Notes under the pieces: model-generated | What the model saw: the letters and a program-made list of their open reading frames with translations, nothing else | Told to the model about the DNA's origin: nothing | Databases searched by the model: none | Translations under genes and position numbers: made by a program | In this document: piece by piece, positions 22,770 to 31,094 of the stretch | How positions within the stretch are numbered: the first letter of the stretch is position 1 | Layout of the letters: the number at the start of each line of letters is the position of its first letter | Assembly (NCBI GenBank): GCA_023229175.1 | Contig: JALNZV010000021.1 | Span: 1 to 31,094, forward strand | Source: Tissierellaceae bacterium | Lineage (GTDB): Bacteria; Bacillota; Clostridia; Tissierellales; Tissierellaceae | Reading direction: 5' to 3' | Length of the DNA stretch: 31,094 nucleotides

Positions 22770-25319
22770 ATGATAAAAGATAAAGAAATTTTAGCACATT
22801 TATACTTAGACGATGAAAATAAAAGTCAGTCTTTAATTGATCATTTATTTAGTGTTTCTAAAATTGCAGGAAGAACGGGTAAAGATGTAGGTCTGAAAAA
22901 CTCTTGTGAACTCATTGGATTATTGCATGACTGTGGAAAGTTCAAAGATGAATTCCAACTTTATATAAGGGGTAAATATAAAGGAAGAGTGGATCACTCT
23001 ACGATGGGCGGATTCATGATAAAGCTAATTGAAGAGAGGGTATATGTAGATTACAAGATTAATGATTTTTTGGAATCAAAAGGATTGAAAAAGTCGATTT
23101 GGAAACTTTATTCCGAGATATTACAATATCCAATATTAGCCCATCATGGGCTTTATGACATAATCGATAATGCATTTAATTATAGAACCAAAATTAGATT
23201 TGATTCAATCGAAGGGGGTAATAATGAAATAAGGTTTTTTAATAATATAAATAGTAGATACATAAAAGAGAATAATAGGTCTATCTTTGATTTGTACTTG
23301 GCTGGGTTTGAGGAGTTTATTGAAATCAATGATAAAATTAAAAAGATTGAATTAAACTTATCGTCGAATACAAAAGAAAAACAAAGGCTTAGAAAAAAGT
23401 CTTTAGCTTTTTACAAAGGAGTCTTAGTGAGGCTATTACTTTCAGTATTGAAAGATGCTGACATTTATGATTCCTCTAACTACTATAGAGAAAATAAGGA
23501 TAAGACATATTCCTGTAAAGAATTAAGCGGCATATGGGATGAGTCGAAAAGGCATATAGAAAATCAATATAAAACTTTTAATGAAAATACAAATAAAACC
23601 AAACTAGATAAAACTAGGACAAATTTATCTGATGAAATATACCACTTTTCTCAAAAATATGATTCTGGAGCGTACAAGCTGGATCTGCCTGTAGGTTCAG
23701 GCAAGACATTGGCTAGCCTTAGATATGCTGTAGGGAATGCTCAGAAATTCGGGAAAAAGAGAATATTCTATTGTACAGCTTTTTTATCTGTTCTTGAACA
23801 AAATGCTTCTTCAGTAAGAGAAGTGATTGGCGATAGTTATGTTTTAGAACATCATAGCAATATTATCGAAGATAATAGAGATATGGATGACACTCAAGAC
23901 TTAAGCGAATATGAAAATAGTGAATATCTAAAAGAAAGTTGGGAATCACCAATTATTTTAACCACATTTGTACAATTATCTAACACCTTGTTTAAGCACA
24001 AATCTTCTAATATTAGAAGATTTTCTAAATTAATCAATTCAGTAATTTTGATAGATGAAATTCAAAGTCTCCCAATTAAAGCAATCTATAATTTTAATTT
24101 AATGACCAATTTTTTAACAGCTATTATGAATTGCACAATAGTACATAGTACTGCAACTCCACCGAATTTAGACAATATAGTTGCATTGGATTATCCTTGC
24201 ATATATGGAAACAATTCAGAGCAGGGGTCAATAGTAAACATGGCTGAAGAAATGGAGGTATTTGATAGAGTCGATTATCATAGCTTGTTGGGGGAAAAAT
24301 TAGGCACAAAGCTCAATGATGAAGAATTAATTGATCATTTAAGGTGTCAACTGAAACATAACAATAGTGCACTTGTCGTGTTAAATACCAAAAGAGCCGT
24401 AGCAAACTTATACGAAGCTTTAATAAACAATGAAGAATTTAAAAAAGACAAAGTTGAGATTGTGTATTTAACTACAAATCAATGTCCTATGCACAGATTA
24501 AATCTAATAAAAGACATGAAAGAAAAACTTATTAGCTTAAGAAACAATTTAGATGATCGGAAGATAATATGCGTAAGTACTAAATTGGTTGAAGCAGGTG
24601 TAGATATAGACTTTGACCTTGCATACAGGTCTCTGGCAGGTATCGATAGTATAATTCAAATAGGGGGTAGATGCAATAGGGAGGGGAAAAAGGAAGATAA
24701 AGGCAAATTGTTTATTTTCAAATATGAAAATGAAGATTTAAAGTATTTACCAGAAATCTCAAATCAAAGATCAGCTGCCGAAGCTGCGTTAAAAGTATTG
24801 GCAAATGAGGAGAAGCTAGAAAAAGGTATAAATATTAAAAAGGCGATAGATTACTATTTTCACAAATTATATCTAAATGAGAAAGCTCAAGCAAATAATT
24901 TAGAATTTCCAATAGGTGATGATGAAACGATTTTGAATTTGTTAACAACTAATGCCCATAGAGTTGAAAATTATAGGTCCAAAACGGGCAAAAAACTAGA
25001 TTTCAACCTAAGACAGGGATTTAAAACTGCTGCTATGGAATTTGACTTAATTAGAGAAGAATCTATTAGTGTAATAGTAAATTTTGAAAATAATGAGTTA
25101 ATGGAAGAACTTTATAAATCTATAGAAAACGAGGATTATTATATTATAAAAAATACTTTAAAGAGATTGCAGCCATACACAGTAAATATAAGAAGGACAG
25201 GTGAATTTGAAAACTATATTACAAGAGAATTAAATGGGGAAATATTAATACTCAGTCAGGAAGCCTATGATGATAAAATCGGTTTAAAAGTAGGAAGTTT
25301 ACAAACGTTAACTTTTTAA
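22770..25319 (+). CDS. cas3: CRISPR-associated helicase-nuclease Cas3 (type I-C)
   Basis: Degrades target DNA after Cascade binding. The N-terminal HD nuclease (about 1-240) has H25, HD pair H53-D54 with K57, H76, HH125-126 and a late Asp in LKDADIYD (about D229-D231). The SF2 helicase part has Walker A LPVGSGKT (306-313), Walker B IDEIQ (428-432), motif III STATPP (460-465), and motif VI QIGGRCNR (about 630-637) after STKLVEAGVDIDFD. HD and helicase are fused in one 849-residue chain, as usual in I-C. All key residues are present, so the enzyme looks active. It is the first gene of the cas operon, with AGGAGGAAG before the ATG. Confidence 0.96.
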   Translation: MIKDKEILAHLYLDDENKSQSLIDHLFSVSKIAGRTGKDVGLKNSCELIGLLHDCGKFKDEFQLYIRGKYKGRVDHSTMGGFMIKLIEERVYVDYKINDFLESKGLKKSIWKLYSEILQYPILAHHGLYDIIDNAFNYRTKIRFDSIEGGNNEIRFFNNINSRYIKENNRSIFDLYLAGFEEFIEINDKIKKIELNLSSNTKEKQRLRKKSLAFYKGVLVRLLLSVLKDADIYDSSNYYRENKDKTYSCKELSGIWDESKRHIENQYKTFNENTNKTKLDKTRTNLSDEIYHFSQKYDSGAYKLDLPVGSGKTLASLRYAVGNAQKFGKKRIFYCTAFLSVLEQNASSVREVIGDSYVLEHHSNIIEDNRDMDDTQDLSEYENSEYLKESWESPIILTTFVQLSNTLFKHKSSNIRRFSKLINSVILIDEIQSLPIKAIYNFNLMTNFLTAIMNCTIVHSTATPPNLDNIVALDYPCIYGNNSEQGSIVNMAEEMEVFDRVDYHSLLGEKLGTKLNDEELIDHLRCQLKHNNSALVVLNTKRAVANLYEALINNEEFKKDKVEIVYLTTNQCPMHRLNLIKDMKEKLISLRNNLDDRKIICVSTKLVEAGVDIDFDLAYRSLAGIDSIIQIGGRCNREGKKEDKGKLFIFKYENEDLKYLPEISNQRSAAEAALKVLANEEKLEKGINIKKAIDYYFHKLYLNEKAQANNLEFPIGDDETILNLLTTNAHRVENYRSKTGKKLDFNLRQGFKTAAMEFDLIREESISVIVNFENNELMEELYKSIENEDYYIIKNTLKRLQPYTVNIRRTGEFENYITRELNGEILILSQEAYDDKIGLKVGSLQTLTF

Positions 25320-25330
25320 AGGAGGGGCCT

Positions 25331-26116
25331 ATGAATATTTTTAAATCTAATCCATTTTATATGAAAGTATCAGGACAATACGCATTATTTACAGATCCCA
25401 TGACTAAAGGAGGTGGGGAAAAGTTTACTTATCAGGTGCCAAGTTATCAAGCATTAAAGGGGATTGTAGAAGCATGTTATTGGAAGCCAACATTTTACTA
25501 TGTTATAGATTCTGTTAAGATAATGAAACCTATAAAAACAGAAACGAAGGGTATACTCTCACCCCTAAAGGATGGAAAAAAAGATTTAAACTATCACACC
25601 TATTTAAAAGATGTAGAATATCTAATTAAATTTCATTTTAGATGGAATGATAACAGGCAAGATTTGGATTATGATAGGGACGAGAAAAAGCATGAACAAA
25701 TTTTACTTAGATCTATGAAAAGGGGGGGAAGAAGAGATATATTTCTTGGAACTAGGGAATGTATAGGGCATATTGAAAGGATGCGAGAAGAAGATTTTGA
25801 AAATGGGAAAAGTCCTTATGATGGAGAAAGTATCTCACTGGGAATTATGTTTCATTCATTTACTTACCCAGATGAGGCGTATAGTGTCGATACTGAAGAA
25901 AGCTTAACATCAAATTTTAGTCCAATATCTATGATAAATGGTAGAATTGATTTTATATTACCGAAAGAGTGTACAATCAAGCACAAATTAGGTAATTACT
26001 CTATTAAGAAATTTGATAAGAATAATTTAATAGGTGCGGATGATTTACTAAATGCATATGAAAAGGAGGGGGTGATACAAGATGAACTTGATGAATGCAC
26101 TTCTCGCGACATATGA
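25331..26116 (+). CDS. cas5c: Cas5c (Cas5d), crRNA-processing endonuclease of type I-C Cascade
   Basis: In type I-C systems this subunit replaces Cas6: it cuts pre-crRNA and stays on the 5' handle. The 261-residue protein begins with the typical FYMKVSGQYALFTDP, then TYQVPSYQALKGIVEACYW (Y50 aligns by context with the catalytic Tyr46 of the Bacillus halodurans enzyme) and DEKKHEQIL, where K120-H121 match its Lys116-His117. RRDIFLGTRECIGHI is the conserved RAMP region. The catalytic triad is therefore visible. It lies 11 nt after cas3 with AAAGGAGGGG before the ATG, and overlaps cas8c by 35 nt. Residue equivalences are from memory. Confidence 0.95.
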   Translation: MNIFKSNPFYMKVSGQYALFTDPMTKGGGEKFTYQVPSYQALKGIVEACYWKPTFYYVIDSVKIMKPIKTETKGILSPLKDGKKDLNYHTYLKDVEYLIKFHFRWNDNRQDLDYDRDEKKHEQILLRSMKRGGRRDIFLGTRECIGHIERMREEDFENGKSPYDGESISLGIMFHSFTYPDEAYSVDTEESLTSNFSPISMINGRIDFILPKECTIKHKLGNYSIKKFDKNNLIGADDLLNAYEKEGVIQDELDECTSRDI

Positions 26117-28022
26117 TTTTGCTCTTAAGAATGATCTTGTAGATAATCATAAATTGTCTACAAATGGGCAAGTTTTGTTGCCAATCTATCACTCTAATAA
26201 AAGAAATAATGGAGAAGATATTTTTGAAATAACTATTGACGAGCAAAGTAATGCTATTGGTGGAAGATTTCTAGAAAAAGATCAATATATTGTATTTCCA
26301 ATAACAGAGGACTCAATAACTAGATCAGGATCTAAAAAAGCCCCCCATGCTATATGCGATGAGCTTTCATATTTGGCCAAAAACATCGATAAGGAGAAAA
26401 ATAAGATATTTCAAGAAAACATAGAAAAGCTAATAATTTTTGAAAAAGATAACCCAAATGATAATTTTAGAATTATTGGGAAGTACCTTAAAAAAAACAG
26501 TGTATTAGAAGATTTTATAGAACATTACATCGGGAGAAAGGAATATAGTATTGACAAGAAATTTAACTTAAAATATGCAATTGAAGATCCGAATGGAAAA
26601 GTAAGGCAGAAGATATTGGATTTAACTAAAATATTCGTCACTTTTAAAATTCAAAAGTTAATGGAGGCTGATATAAGCTTTACCAAAGACATAGACATTC
26701 ATAATTTTTATATAGAATATATAAAGGAAAAAAATAGGCTTGGGGAACAATTAGAATATTGTGATATTACAGGGAAACTAGACTATTGTATTGAAAGGCA
26801 TAGGGGCGTAGTAGGCAATGCGAAACTTATCAGTATTAGCAATAACAACGAAACATACTACGGTAGGTTTAAGAAGGGAAACGAGGTAAACCATATAAGC
26901 TACGAGGCATCCCAGAAAGTGCACAATATGCTCAAATTTCTTCTAGATAATGATAATTACAAAAGGTTCATCGGCGAAGGTGCCTATATTATTAATTGGT
27001 TATCTCAGGATTTAGCTCGGGGTGGTGTAGAACTAGTATCCAGTGTAGACGATGAAGATGATTATGAAGAAGATGAAGAAATAACAATGTCCACACTTGG
27101 GGGAGGATTATCCAAAAATCTTAACAATTATTTTCTAGGAAATATCAATGAGTTTGAGACCTATGATGACTTTCATGTATTGATTATAGAAAAGATTAGT
27201 AATGGAAGAATGTCTATAAAATATTTCAGAAGTCTATCTAGATCAGAGGCGTACAATAGAGTGAAAGATTGGTATCAAAGTACACAGTGGGACTTCAAGG
27301 GGACGAAAAGGTCACCATCAATTCATGAAATAACCAATTTTATTTACGGGCTTGAAAATAGTAAAGGATATCTGTCTTGCGAAAACAAAAAACTGTCAAA
27401 AAAGACAGTGGAAAGGTTAATCCCTTGTATAATCGATGGAAAGAAGATTCCTAGAGACGTGGTTAGAACTGCGTTCTATAGACTATCGAACAAGATATCT
27501 TACAAGAATACGTGGGCTAGTGCTTTAAGCATTGGATGTTCTATGATTAATAAAGGTAAAATTGATTACGAGGGTGACAATTATAATTTTAGAAAGCTAA
27601 GTGAGGTGAAGCAATTGAAAAGCAACAGGAGTTTTTGTTATGGAAAACTGGCAGCCATTTACGAAAAGATAGAAACGGACGTAATTAGGGGAAGGCAAAG
27701 TGGGGATGTAAAGGGCCAAAGAATTACCAATATCGATAAATTCTGGACATCGATGATTAGAACACCAGAAAGAACTCGTTTTATGCTAGAAGAAAAAATA
27801 AGACCATATTTAAATATGCTGAAGAGGAGCAATATAAAAACATATACCTTTTACGATAAGTTGATTCAAAACATAACTATGGAGCTCTTAAATATGGGAG
27901 AGTTAGAGGATAATAAAAAAGGCTCAGTCGATGAAGATTTTATTTTAGGCTATTATTATCAGAAAAGTGAGCTTTATAAGGGTAAGGGTGTAGCAGAACA
28001 AGGTAATGGAGAAAAAGATTAG
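26082..28022 (+). CDS. cas8c: Cas8c (Csd1), large subunit of type I-C Cascade
   Basis: The large subunit recognises the PAM and helps recruit Cas3. The 646-residue length and N-terminal pattern (MNLMNALLATYDFALKND, VLLPIYHSNKR, DQYIVFPITEDSITRSG, PHAICDELSYL) fit Csd1. A central region has CDITGK and RHRGVVGNAKLISISN, INWLSQDLARGGVELV, then a strongly acidic stretch DDEDDYEEDEE (about 326-336) that may be a flexible linker. The C-terminal third (about 512-646) corresponds to the small subunit Cas11c and probably has its own start (next entry). It starts inside cas5c, with GGAGGGGG upstream, and its stop overlaps the AGGAGG of cas7c. Confidence 0.95.
   Translation: MNLMNALLATYDFALKNDLVDNHKLSTNGQVLLPIYHSNKRNNGEDIFEITIDEQSNAIGGRFLEKDQYIVFPITEDSITRSGSKKAPHAICDELSYLAKNIDKEKNKIFQENIEKLIIFEKDNPNDNFRIIGKYLKKNSVLEDFIEHYIGRKEYSIDKKFNLKYAIEDPNGKVRQKILDLTKIFVTFKIQKLMEADISFTKDIDIHNFYIEYIKEKNRLGEQLEYCDITGKLDYCIERHRGVVGNAKLISISNNNETYYGRFKKGNEVNHISYEASQKVHNMLKFLLDNDNYKRFIGEGAYIINWLSQDLARGGVELVSSVDDEDDYEEDEEITMSTLGGGLSKNLNNYFLGNINEFETYDDFHVLIIEKISNGRMSIKYFRSLSRSEAYNRVKDWYQSTQWDFKGTKRSPSIHEITNFIYGLENSKGYLSCENKKLSKKTVERLIPCIIDGKKIPRDVVRTAFYRLSNKISYKNTWASALSIGCSMINKGKIDYEGDNYNFRKLSEVKQLKSNRSFCYGKLAAIYEKIETDVIRGRQSGDVKGQRITNIDKFWTSMIRTPERTRFMLEEKIRPYLNMLKRSNIKTYTFYDKLIQNITMELLNMGELEDNKKGSVDEDFILGYYYQKSELYKGKGVAEQGNGEKD
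27615..28022 (+). CDS. cas11c: Cas11c small subunit from an internal in-frame start in cas8c
   Basis: Type I-C Cascade contains a small subunit translated from within cas8c. Here an in-frame TTG at 27615 (Cas8c residue 512) is preceded by GAGGTGA (27603-27609), a seven-base match to the anti-Shine-Dalgarno sequence, with 5-nt spacing. The product would be 135 residues beginning with a short basic lead, then CYGKLAAIYEKIE, which matches the region where known Cas11c proteins begin. No better ATG/GTG with a binding site was found nearby. Function: bridges the Cascade belly and contacts target strand. Support is positional and motif-based. Confidence 0.65.
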   Translation: MKSNRSFCYGKLAAIYEKIETDVIRGRQSGDVKGQRITNIDKFWTSMIRTPERTRFMLEEKIRPYLNMLKRSNIKTYTFYDKLIQNITMELLNMGELEDNKKGSVDEDFILGYYYQKSELYKGKGVAEQGNGEKD

Positions 28023-28035
28023 GAGGAAGATTAAA

Positions 28036-28896
28036 ATGACAATATTAAATAATAAGATTGATTTTGTTGGATTTTTTACCGTTAATAATGCAAATCCAAA
28101 TGGAGATCCTTTAATGGGCAATATGCCAAGAACTGATTACGATGGAAATGGTGAGGTTTCAGATGTAAGTATAAAAAGAAAAATCAGAAATAGGATGCAG
28201 GATTTGGATCACAAAATTTTTGTACAGGCACAAGAAAGAATTATGGATGGACATAGATCGCTAGAGGCGCGATTCGATGCTCAATTCGATAAAAAGATGT
28301 ATGATGAATTAGTATATAAAGAATCCTGTGAAAAATGGATAGATGTTAGGAGCTTTGGTCAGGTGATGACTTTTCAGAATAGATCACTTGGCATACGGGG
28401 GCCAGTATCCATAAGTTTAGCGAAAAGCCTAAGTCCTGTAGATATAATTTCTATGCAGATAACTAGAAGCACAAATGGCATGAAAGCAGAAGAGGGCAAA
28501 AGTAGATCTAGCGACACTATGGGAACTAAACATTTTGTAGAATTTGGTGTATATAAGTTTACTGGTAGCATAAATTGCTATTTTTCTGAAAAGACTGGTT
28601 TTACAGAAAAGGATGCAACTGTTATCAAGGAAGCTTTAAGGACATTATTTGTCAATGATATGTCATCTGCTAGACCGGAAGGAAGTATGGAGATGAAAGA
28701 TGTATATTGGTTTGAACATCCCAACAAACTAGGAGTGGTTTCATCTGCCAAGATACACAAATTAGTTAAGGCTGAATTAAAAGAAGGCATAGATAGAGTT
28801 AAATCATATGAAGACTATATAATATCTATAGATGAGGAAAGATTTGAAAGCTATAAAAATTCAGGTCTTAATTTAGAAATAGTAGAGGGGATTTAG
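28036..28896 (+). CDS. cas7c: Cas7c (Csd2), crRNA backbone subunit
   Basis: Forms the helical filament along the crRNA spacer. The 286-residue protein opens with the Cas7 RAMP signature FVGFFTVNNANPNGDPLMGN (about 10-29), then VSIKRKIRNRMQD, VRSFGQVM, GIRGPVSISLAKS and QITRSTNG with a conserved thumb region, MGTKHFVEFGVYKFTG and DMSSARPEGSMEMKDVYWFEH. These match Csd2. Start 28036 is chosen because AGGAGG lies 9 nt upstream; an in-frame ATG at 28006 would place ten extra residues inside the cas8c overlap and has no good site. It is followed by cas4 after 13 nt. Confidence 0.96.
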   Translation: MTILNNKIDFVGFFTVNNANPNGDPLMGNMPRTDYDGNGEVSDVSIKRKIRNRMQDLDHKIFVQAQERIMDGHRSLEARFDAQFDKKMYDELVYKESCEKWIDVRSFGQVMTFQNRSLGIRGPVSISLAKSLSPVDIISMQITRSTNGMKAEEGKSRSSDTMGTKHFVEFGVYKFTGSINCYFSEKTGFTEKDATVIKEALRTLFVNDMSSARPEGSMEMKDVYWFEHPNKLGVVSSAKIHKLVKAELKEGIDRVKSYEDYIISIDEERFESYKNSGLNLEIVEGI

Positions 28897-28909
28897 ATAG
28901 GTGGGGCTT

Positions 28910-29581
28910 ATGAATATCGGGGATAAAAACCAGTACTCTGATGATTATCTATTATTATCAGGTATTCAACATTTTATTTTCTGTAGAAGGCAGTGGGCAT
29001 TGATTCATATTGAACAATTGTGGAGTGAGAATTTTTTTACTATTGATGGCCAGATAAAACACGAAAAGGTCGATGAGAAACATATTCCTCAATTTAAAAA
29101 TGGTATCAGAATTTTAAGGTCACTGCCTGTAATATCGCATAAATTAAAAATTCAAGGTAAATGCGATGTAGTTGAATTGCAACCCGATGATAATGGTTTT
29201 CATTTTAGTAAATACGATAGAAAGTACAAGGTTTTTCCAATAGAATATAAAAGGGGTAAACCGAAAACAGATGAAAGTGATAAGATGCAGCTCTTAGCAC
29301 AGGCGATGTGTTTAGAAGAAATGTTAGGTTTGCAAATAGACGAAGGTGCATGTTTTTATTTTGAAACTAGAAGGCGTGAAAATGTAGTTTTTACTGAGGA
29401 CTTGAGAGAAAAGTTGAAAAATGCTATAAATGAAATGAATAACTATTATGAGAGAAAATATACACCTAAGGTTAAAAAAACGTCAAAATGCAAATCTTGT
29501 TCGCTGAGGGATTTATGTTTGCCAGAACTAAACACCAATGTGTCCGTCTTGGAATATATGAAAAAGAGGTTGTTGGAATGA
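28910..29581 (+). CDS. cas4: Cas4 adaptation nuclease
   Basis: RecB-like iron-sulfur exonuclease that trims prespacers and selects those with a PAM, working with Cas1-Cas2. The 223-residue protein has all four cluster cysteines: C25 (FCRRQW) and C194, C197, C203 (CKSCSLRDLC). The nuclease residues are D86 (GKCDVVEL), E112 and K114 (PIEYKRGK) and the following MQLLAQAMCLEE helix. ATG 28910 is preferred, as AGGTGG lies 5 nt upstream; GTG 28901 falls inside that site. It overlaps cas1 by 4 nt (ATGA), so the adaptation proteins are translationally coupled. Confidence 0.95.
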   Translation: MNIGDKNQYSDDYLLLSGIQHFIFCRRQWALIHIEQLWSENFFTIDGQIKHEKVDEKHIPQFKNGIRILRSLPVISHKLKIQGKCDVVELQPDDNGFHFSKYDRKYKVFPIEYKRGKPKTDESDKMQLLAQAMCLEEMLGLQIDEGACFYFETRRRENVVFTEDLREKLKNAINEMNNYYERKYTPKVKKTSKCKSCSLRDLCLPELNTNVSVLEYMKKRLLE

Positions 29582-30609
29582 AACAATTATTGAATACCCT
29601 TTATATAACAATACCAGATGTGTATCTAGCTGCTTCTGGGGAGAATATTGTTATAAAGCAAGAGGAAAAGATTCTTGCTAGATATCCATTTCATAATTTG
29701 GAGGATATTGTTTTATTTTCGTATTTAGGAATGAGCCCGAAATTGATTCAAAAATGTATAGAGTATGGAATTGGAATATGCTACCTTACTCCTACAGGAA
29801 GATTTATAGCTAGGATAAAGGGAAGAACTGAAGGTAATATATTGCTTAGACGAAAACAATATAATCTTTCTGATAGTGAAGAAAATAGTTTGTCCATATC
29901 TCAGAATATAATTTGTGCAAAGATATATAACGAAAAATGGACTATAGAACGGTATATTAGACAATACGAAAATAGAATTGATACTGGACATTTAAAACAA
30001 TCATCTAAATACTTGACGGGATTACTTGACAGAGTTTTTGAAACAACAAGCCTTGAGGAACTAAGGGGAGTGGAAGGAATAGCACAATCAACGTATTTTA
30101 GTTGTTTTGATGAAATGATTTTGAATCAAAAAGAAGATTTTAAGTTCGATGTTAGATCCAGAAGGCCACCATTAAATCCTGTAAATGCATTATTATCTTT
30201 TGTTTACTCAGTTTTATCAAATGACGTTGCAAGTGCATTAGAATCAGTTGGATTAGATCCTTATGCAGGATTTATGCACTCTGATAGACCTGGAAGAATA
30301 TCTTTAGCCTTAGATTTAGTGGAAGAATTTAGGGCCCCTATAGCAGATAGATTTGTTTTATCTCTAATTAATCTCAATCAAGTAAAAAAAGAAGATTTTA
30401 TTTACGAAGAAAGTGGTGCAGTAACGATGAAAGATGATAGTAGAAGAAAAATCATTGGTTTATGGCAGGAAAGAAAACAGGAGCCTTTAACTCATCCTTT
30501 TTTAAACGAAAAAATTAAATGGGGTCTAGTTCCTTTTACACAGGCAATATTGTTATCAAGGTATTTGAGGGATGATTTGGACGGCTATCCTGCATTTATG
30601 TGGAAGTGA
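29578..30609 (+). CDS. cas1: Cas1 integrase
   Basis: Integrates new spacers at the leader-proximal repeat. The 343-residue protein starts MKQLLNTLYI at the ATGA overlap with cas4; the longer open frame upstream (from 29488) is the other frame of cas4 and is not used. Metal-binding residues are visible: E166 (RGVEGIAQ), H234 (GFMHSDRPGR) and D246/E249 (LALDLVEEFR). Other family marks are GIGICYLTPTGRF, RSRRPPLNPVNALLSFVYSV and LIQKCIEYGI. All catalytic positions are intact, and the array lies about 450 nt downstream. Confidence 0.96.
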   Translation: MKQLLNTLYITIPDVYLAASGENIVIKQEEKILARYPFHNLEDIVLFSYLGMSPKLIQKCIEYGIGICYLTPTGRFIARIKGRTEGNILLRRKQYNLSDSEENSLSISQNIICAKIYNEKWTIERYIRQYENRIDTGHLKQSSKYLTGLLDRVFETTSLEELRGVEGIAQSTYFSCFDEMILNQKEDFKFDVRSRRPPLNPVNALLSFVYSVLSNDVASALESVGLDPYAGFMHSDRPGRISLALDLVEEFRAPIADRFVLSLINLNQVKKEDFIYEESGAVTMKDDSRRKIIGLWQERKQEPLTHPFLNEKIKWGLVPFTQAILLSRYLRDDLDGYPAFMWK

Positions 30610-30613
30610 TTTT

Positions 30614-30904
30614 ATGTTTATTTTAGTTACTTATGATATTAGTACAACTACAAAAGAAGGTAGAAAGAGGTTAAGGCAGGTTGCAAAGGTTTGCCTGAAT
30701 TATGGACAAAGAGTACAAAATTCAGTTTTTGAATGTAAAGTTGATGAGGGACAATTCAGTATGTTAAAACATACACTTGACAAAATAATTGATAGTAAAA
30801 AGGATAGCCTAAGATTTTATAGGCTTGGGAAAAATTATAAAAAGACTGTAGAACAAATGGGGCACAACGAATCATACAACATAGAGGAACCATTAATCTT
30901 GTAG
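30614..30904 (+). CDS. cas2: Cas2 adaptation protein
   Basis: Structural partner that dimerises between two Cas1 dimers. The 96-residue protein has the ferredoxin-like start MFILVTYDIST (D8 is the conserved Asp of the family), KRLRQVAKVCLNYGQRVQNSVFEC and a beta-strand SLRFYRLG. The ATG at 30614 is 4 nt after the cas1 stop; an earlier open frame from 30572 overlaps cas1 and is not expected. It is the last cas gene; its stop TAG lies in the left arm of an inverted repeat. Confidence 0.95.
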   Translation: MFILVTYDISTTTKEGRKRLRQVAKVCLNYGQRVQNSVFECKVDEGQFSMLKHTLDKIIDSKKDSLRFYRLGKNYKKTVEQMGHNESYNIEEPLIL

Positions 30905-30948
30905 TGCGAACCATAAGCAGCATTAGTTTTTGTGGTAGGTTCGCACTA
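30902..30948. repeat. Inverted repeat after cas2
   Basis: TAGTGCGAACC (30902-30912) and GGTTCGCACTA (30938-30948) are perfect 11-bp complements with a 25-nt loop. There is no T-run, so it is not a classic terminator. It may mark the end of the cas mRNA or the outer edge of the array leader. Confidence 0.65.
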
Positions 30949-31061
30949 GAAATAAGGTATTAGGTATATAAAATTCTACAAAGAATTGGATTTTTCTGCT
31001 ATCACAAATATTTAAACACAATATATTGCTAGATATAGACGGAAGATGTCTATATGTAGCT
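30949..31061 (+). promoter_or_regulatory. CRISPR leader
   Basis: AT-rich 113-nt non-coding stretch between the cas2 inverted repeat and the first CRISPR repeat, in the position of a leader. It holds a perfect 8-bp inverted repeat ATATAGAC/GTCTATAT (31033-31040 with 31048-31055) just before the junction and ends ATGTAGCT. No convincing promoter hexamers were found. Confidence 0.75.
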
Positions 31062-31094
31062 GTCGCTTCCCATAGTGGAAGCGTGGATTGAAGT
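31062..31094 (+). CRISPR. First repeat of a type I-C CRISPR array (array continues beyond window)
   Basis: The last 33 nt begin GTCGC, contain the 7-bp stem CGCTTCC/GGAAGCG with loop CATAGT, and end GCGTGGATTGAAGT, matching the type I-C repeat pattern (GTCGC...GCGTGGATTGAAAC). No spacer is inside the window, so the 3' repeat boundary is uncertain by a few bases. Confidence 0.85.

Noticed and set aside
29488..29577. Longer N-terminus for Cas1 starting at 29488
   Set aside because: This stretch is another frame of the cas4 3' end; ATG 29578 at the ATGA overlap begins the conserved Cas1 sequence.
1..31094. tRNA, rRNA, insertion sequences or prophage genes
   Set aside because: No cloverleaf ends, rRNA-like stretches, transposase or phage proteins were seen by eye on either strand.

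Overview
The window reads as chromosomal DNA of a low-GC, anaerobic Gram-positive bacterium, most likely class Clostridia or Tissierellia. The reasons are the AT-rich codon use, strong AGGAGG-type ribosome binding sites, a T-box leader, BMP-family lipoproteins, a split MetH and a type I-C CRISPR-Cas locus. No rRNA, tRNA, transposase or phage gene was seen. The assignment is inference; there is no marker gene.

Left part (1-4233): a rhomboid protease cut by the left edge (minus strand), then an O6-methylguanine-DNA methyltransferase gene in which the active-site cysteine codon is an in-frame TGA. The reading frame continues through the full C-terminal motif to a TAG, so the gene is probably a selenoprotein (or, less likely, a nonsense allele). 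A perfect 18-bp hairpin separates it from a convergent membrane-bound diguanylate cyclase. A secreted stalk-domain protein follows.

Methionine part (4234-8561): a consensus promoter and a T-box riboswitch with an AUG specifier precede metF, a stand-alone methionine synthase activation protein, and a short metH that lacks the activation domain. Together they make methionine from homocysteine and methylene-tetrahydrofolate. After this come a CoA-disulfide reductase/rhodanese fusion (8698-10407) and a convergent lipoprotein of unknown role (10450-12012).

Nucleoside-salvage part (12120-22527): one long operon encodes a GntR/HutC repressor, a zinc dehydrogenase, a complete BMP-type nucleoside ABC importer (lipoprotein, double ATPase, two permeases), a fuculose-phosphate-type class II aldolase, MtnA isomerase, an MTAP-family phosphorylase and a methionine gamma-lyase-like PLP enzyme. 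Phosphorylase, isomerase and aldolase are the three steps of the DHAP shunt that salvages 5'-methylthioadenosine and 5'-deoxyadenosine by-products of SAM enzymes. Here they are joined to an importer, an aldehyde/alcohol dehydrogenase candidate and a sulfur-handling enzyme.

CRISPR part (22541-31094): complete type I-C operon cas3-cas5c-cas8c-cas7c-cas4-cas1-cas2, with a likely internal Cas11c start inside cas8c, a leader and the first array repeat at the right edge. A solitary, diverged repeat with the same leader-end motif lies on the opposite strand just upstream of cas3, next to the end of the salvage operon, and looks like a relic of a second array.
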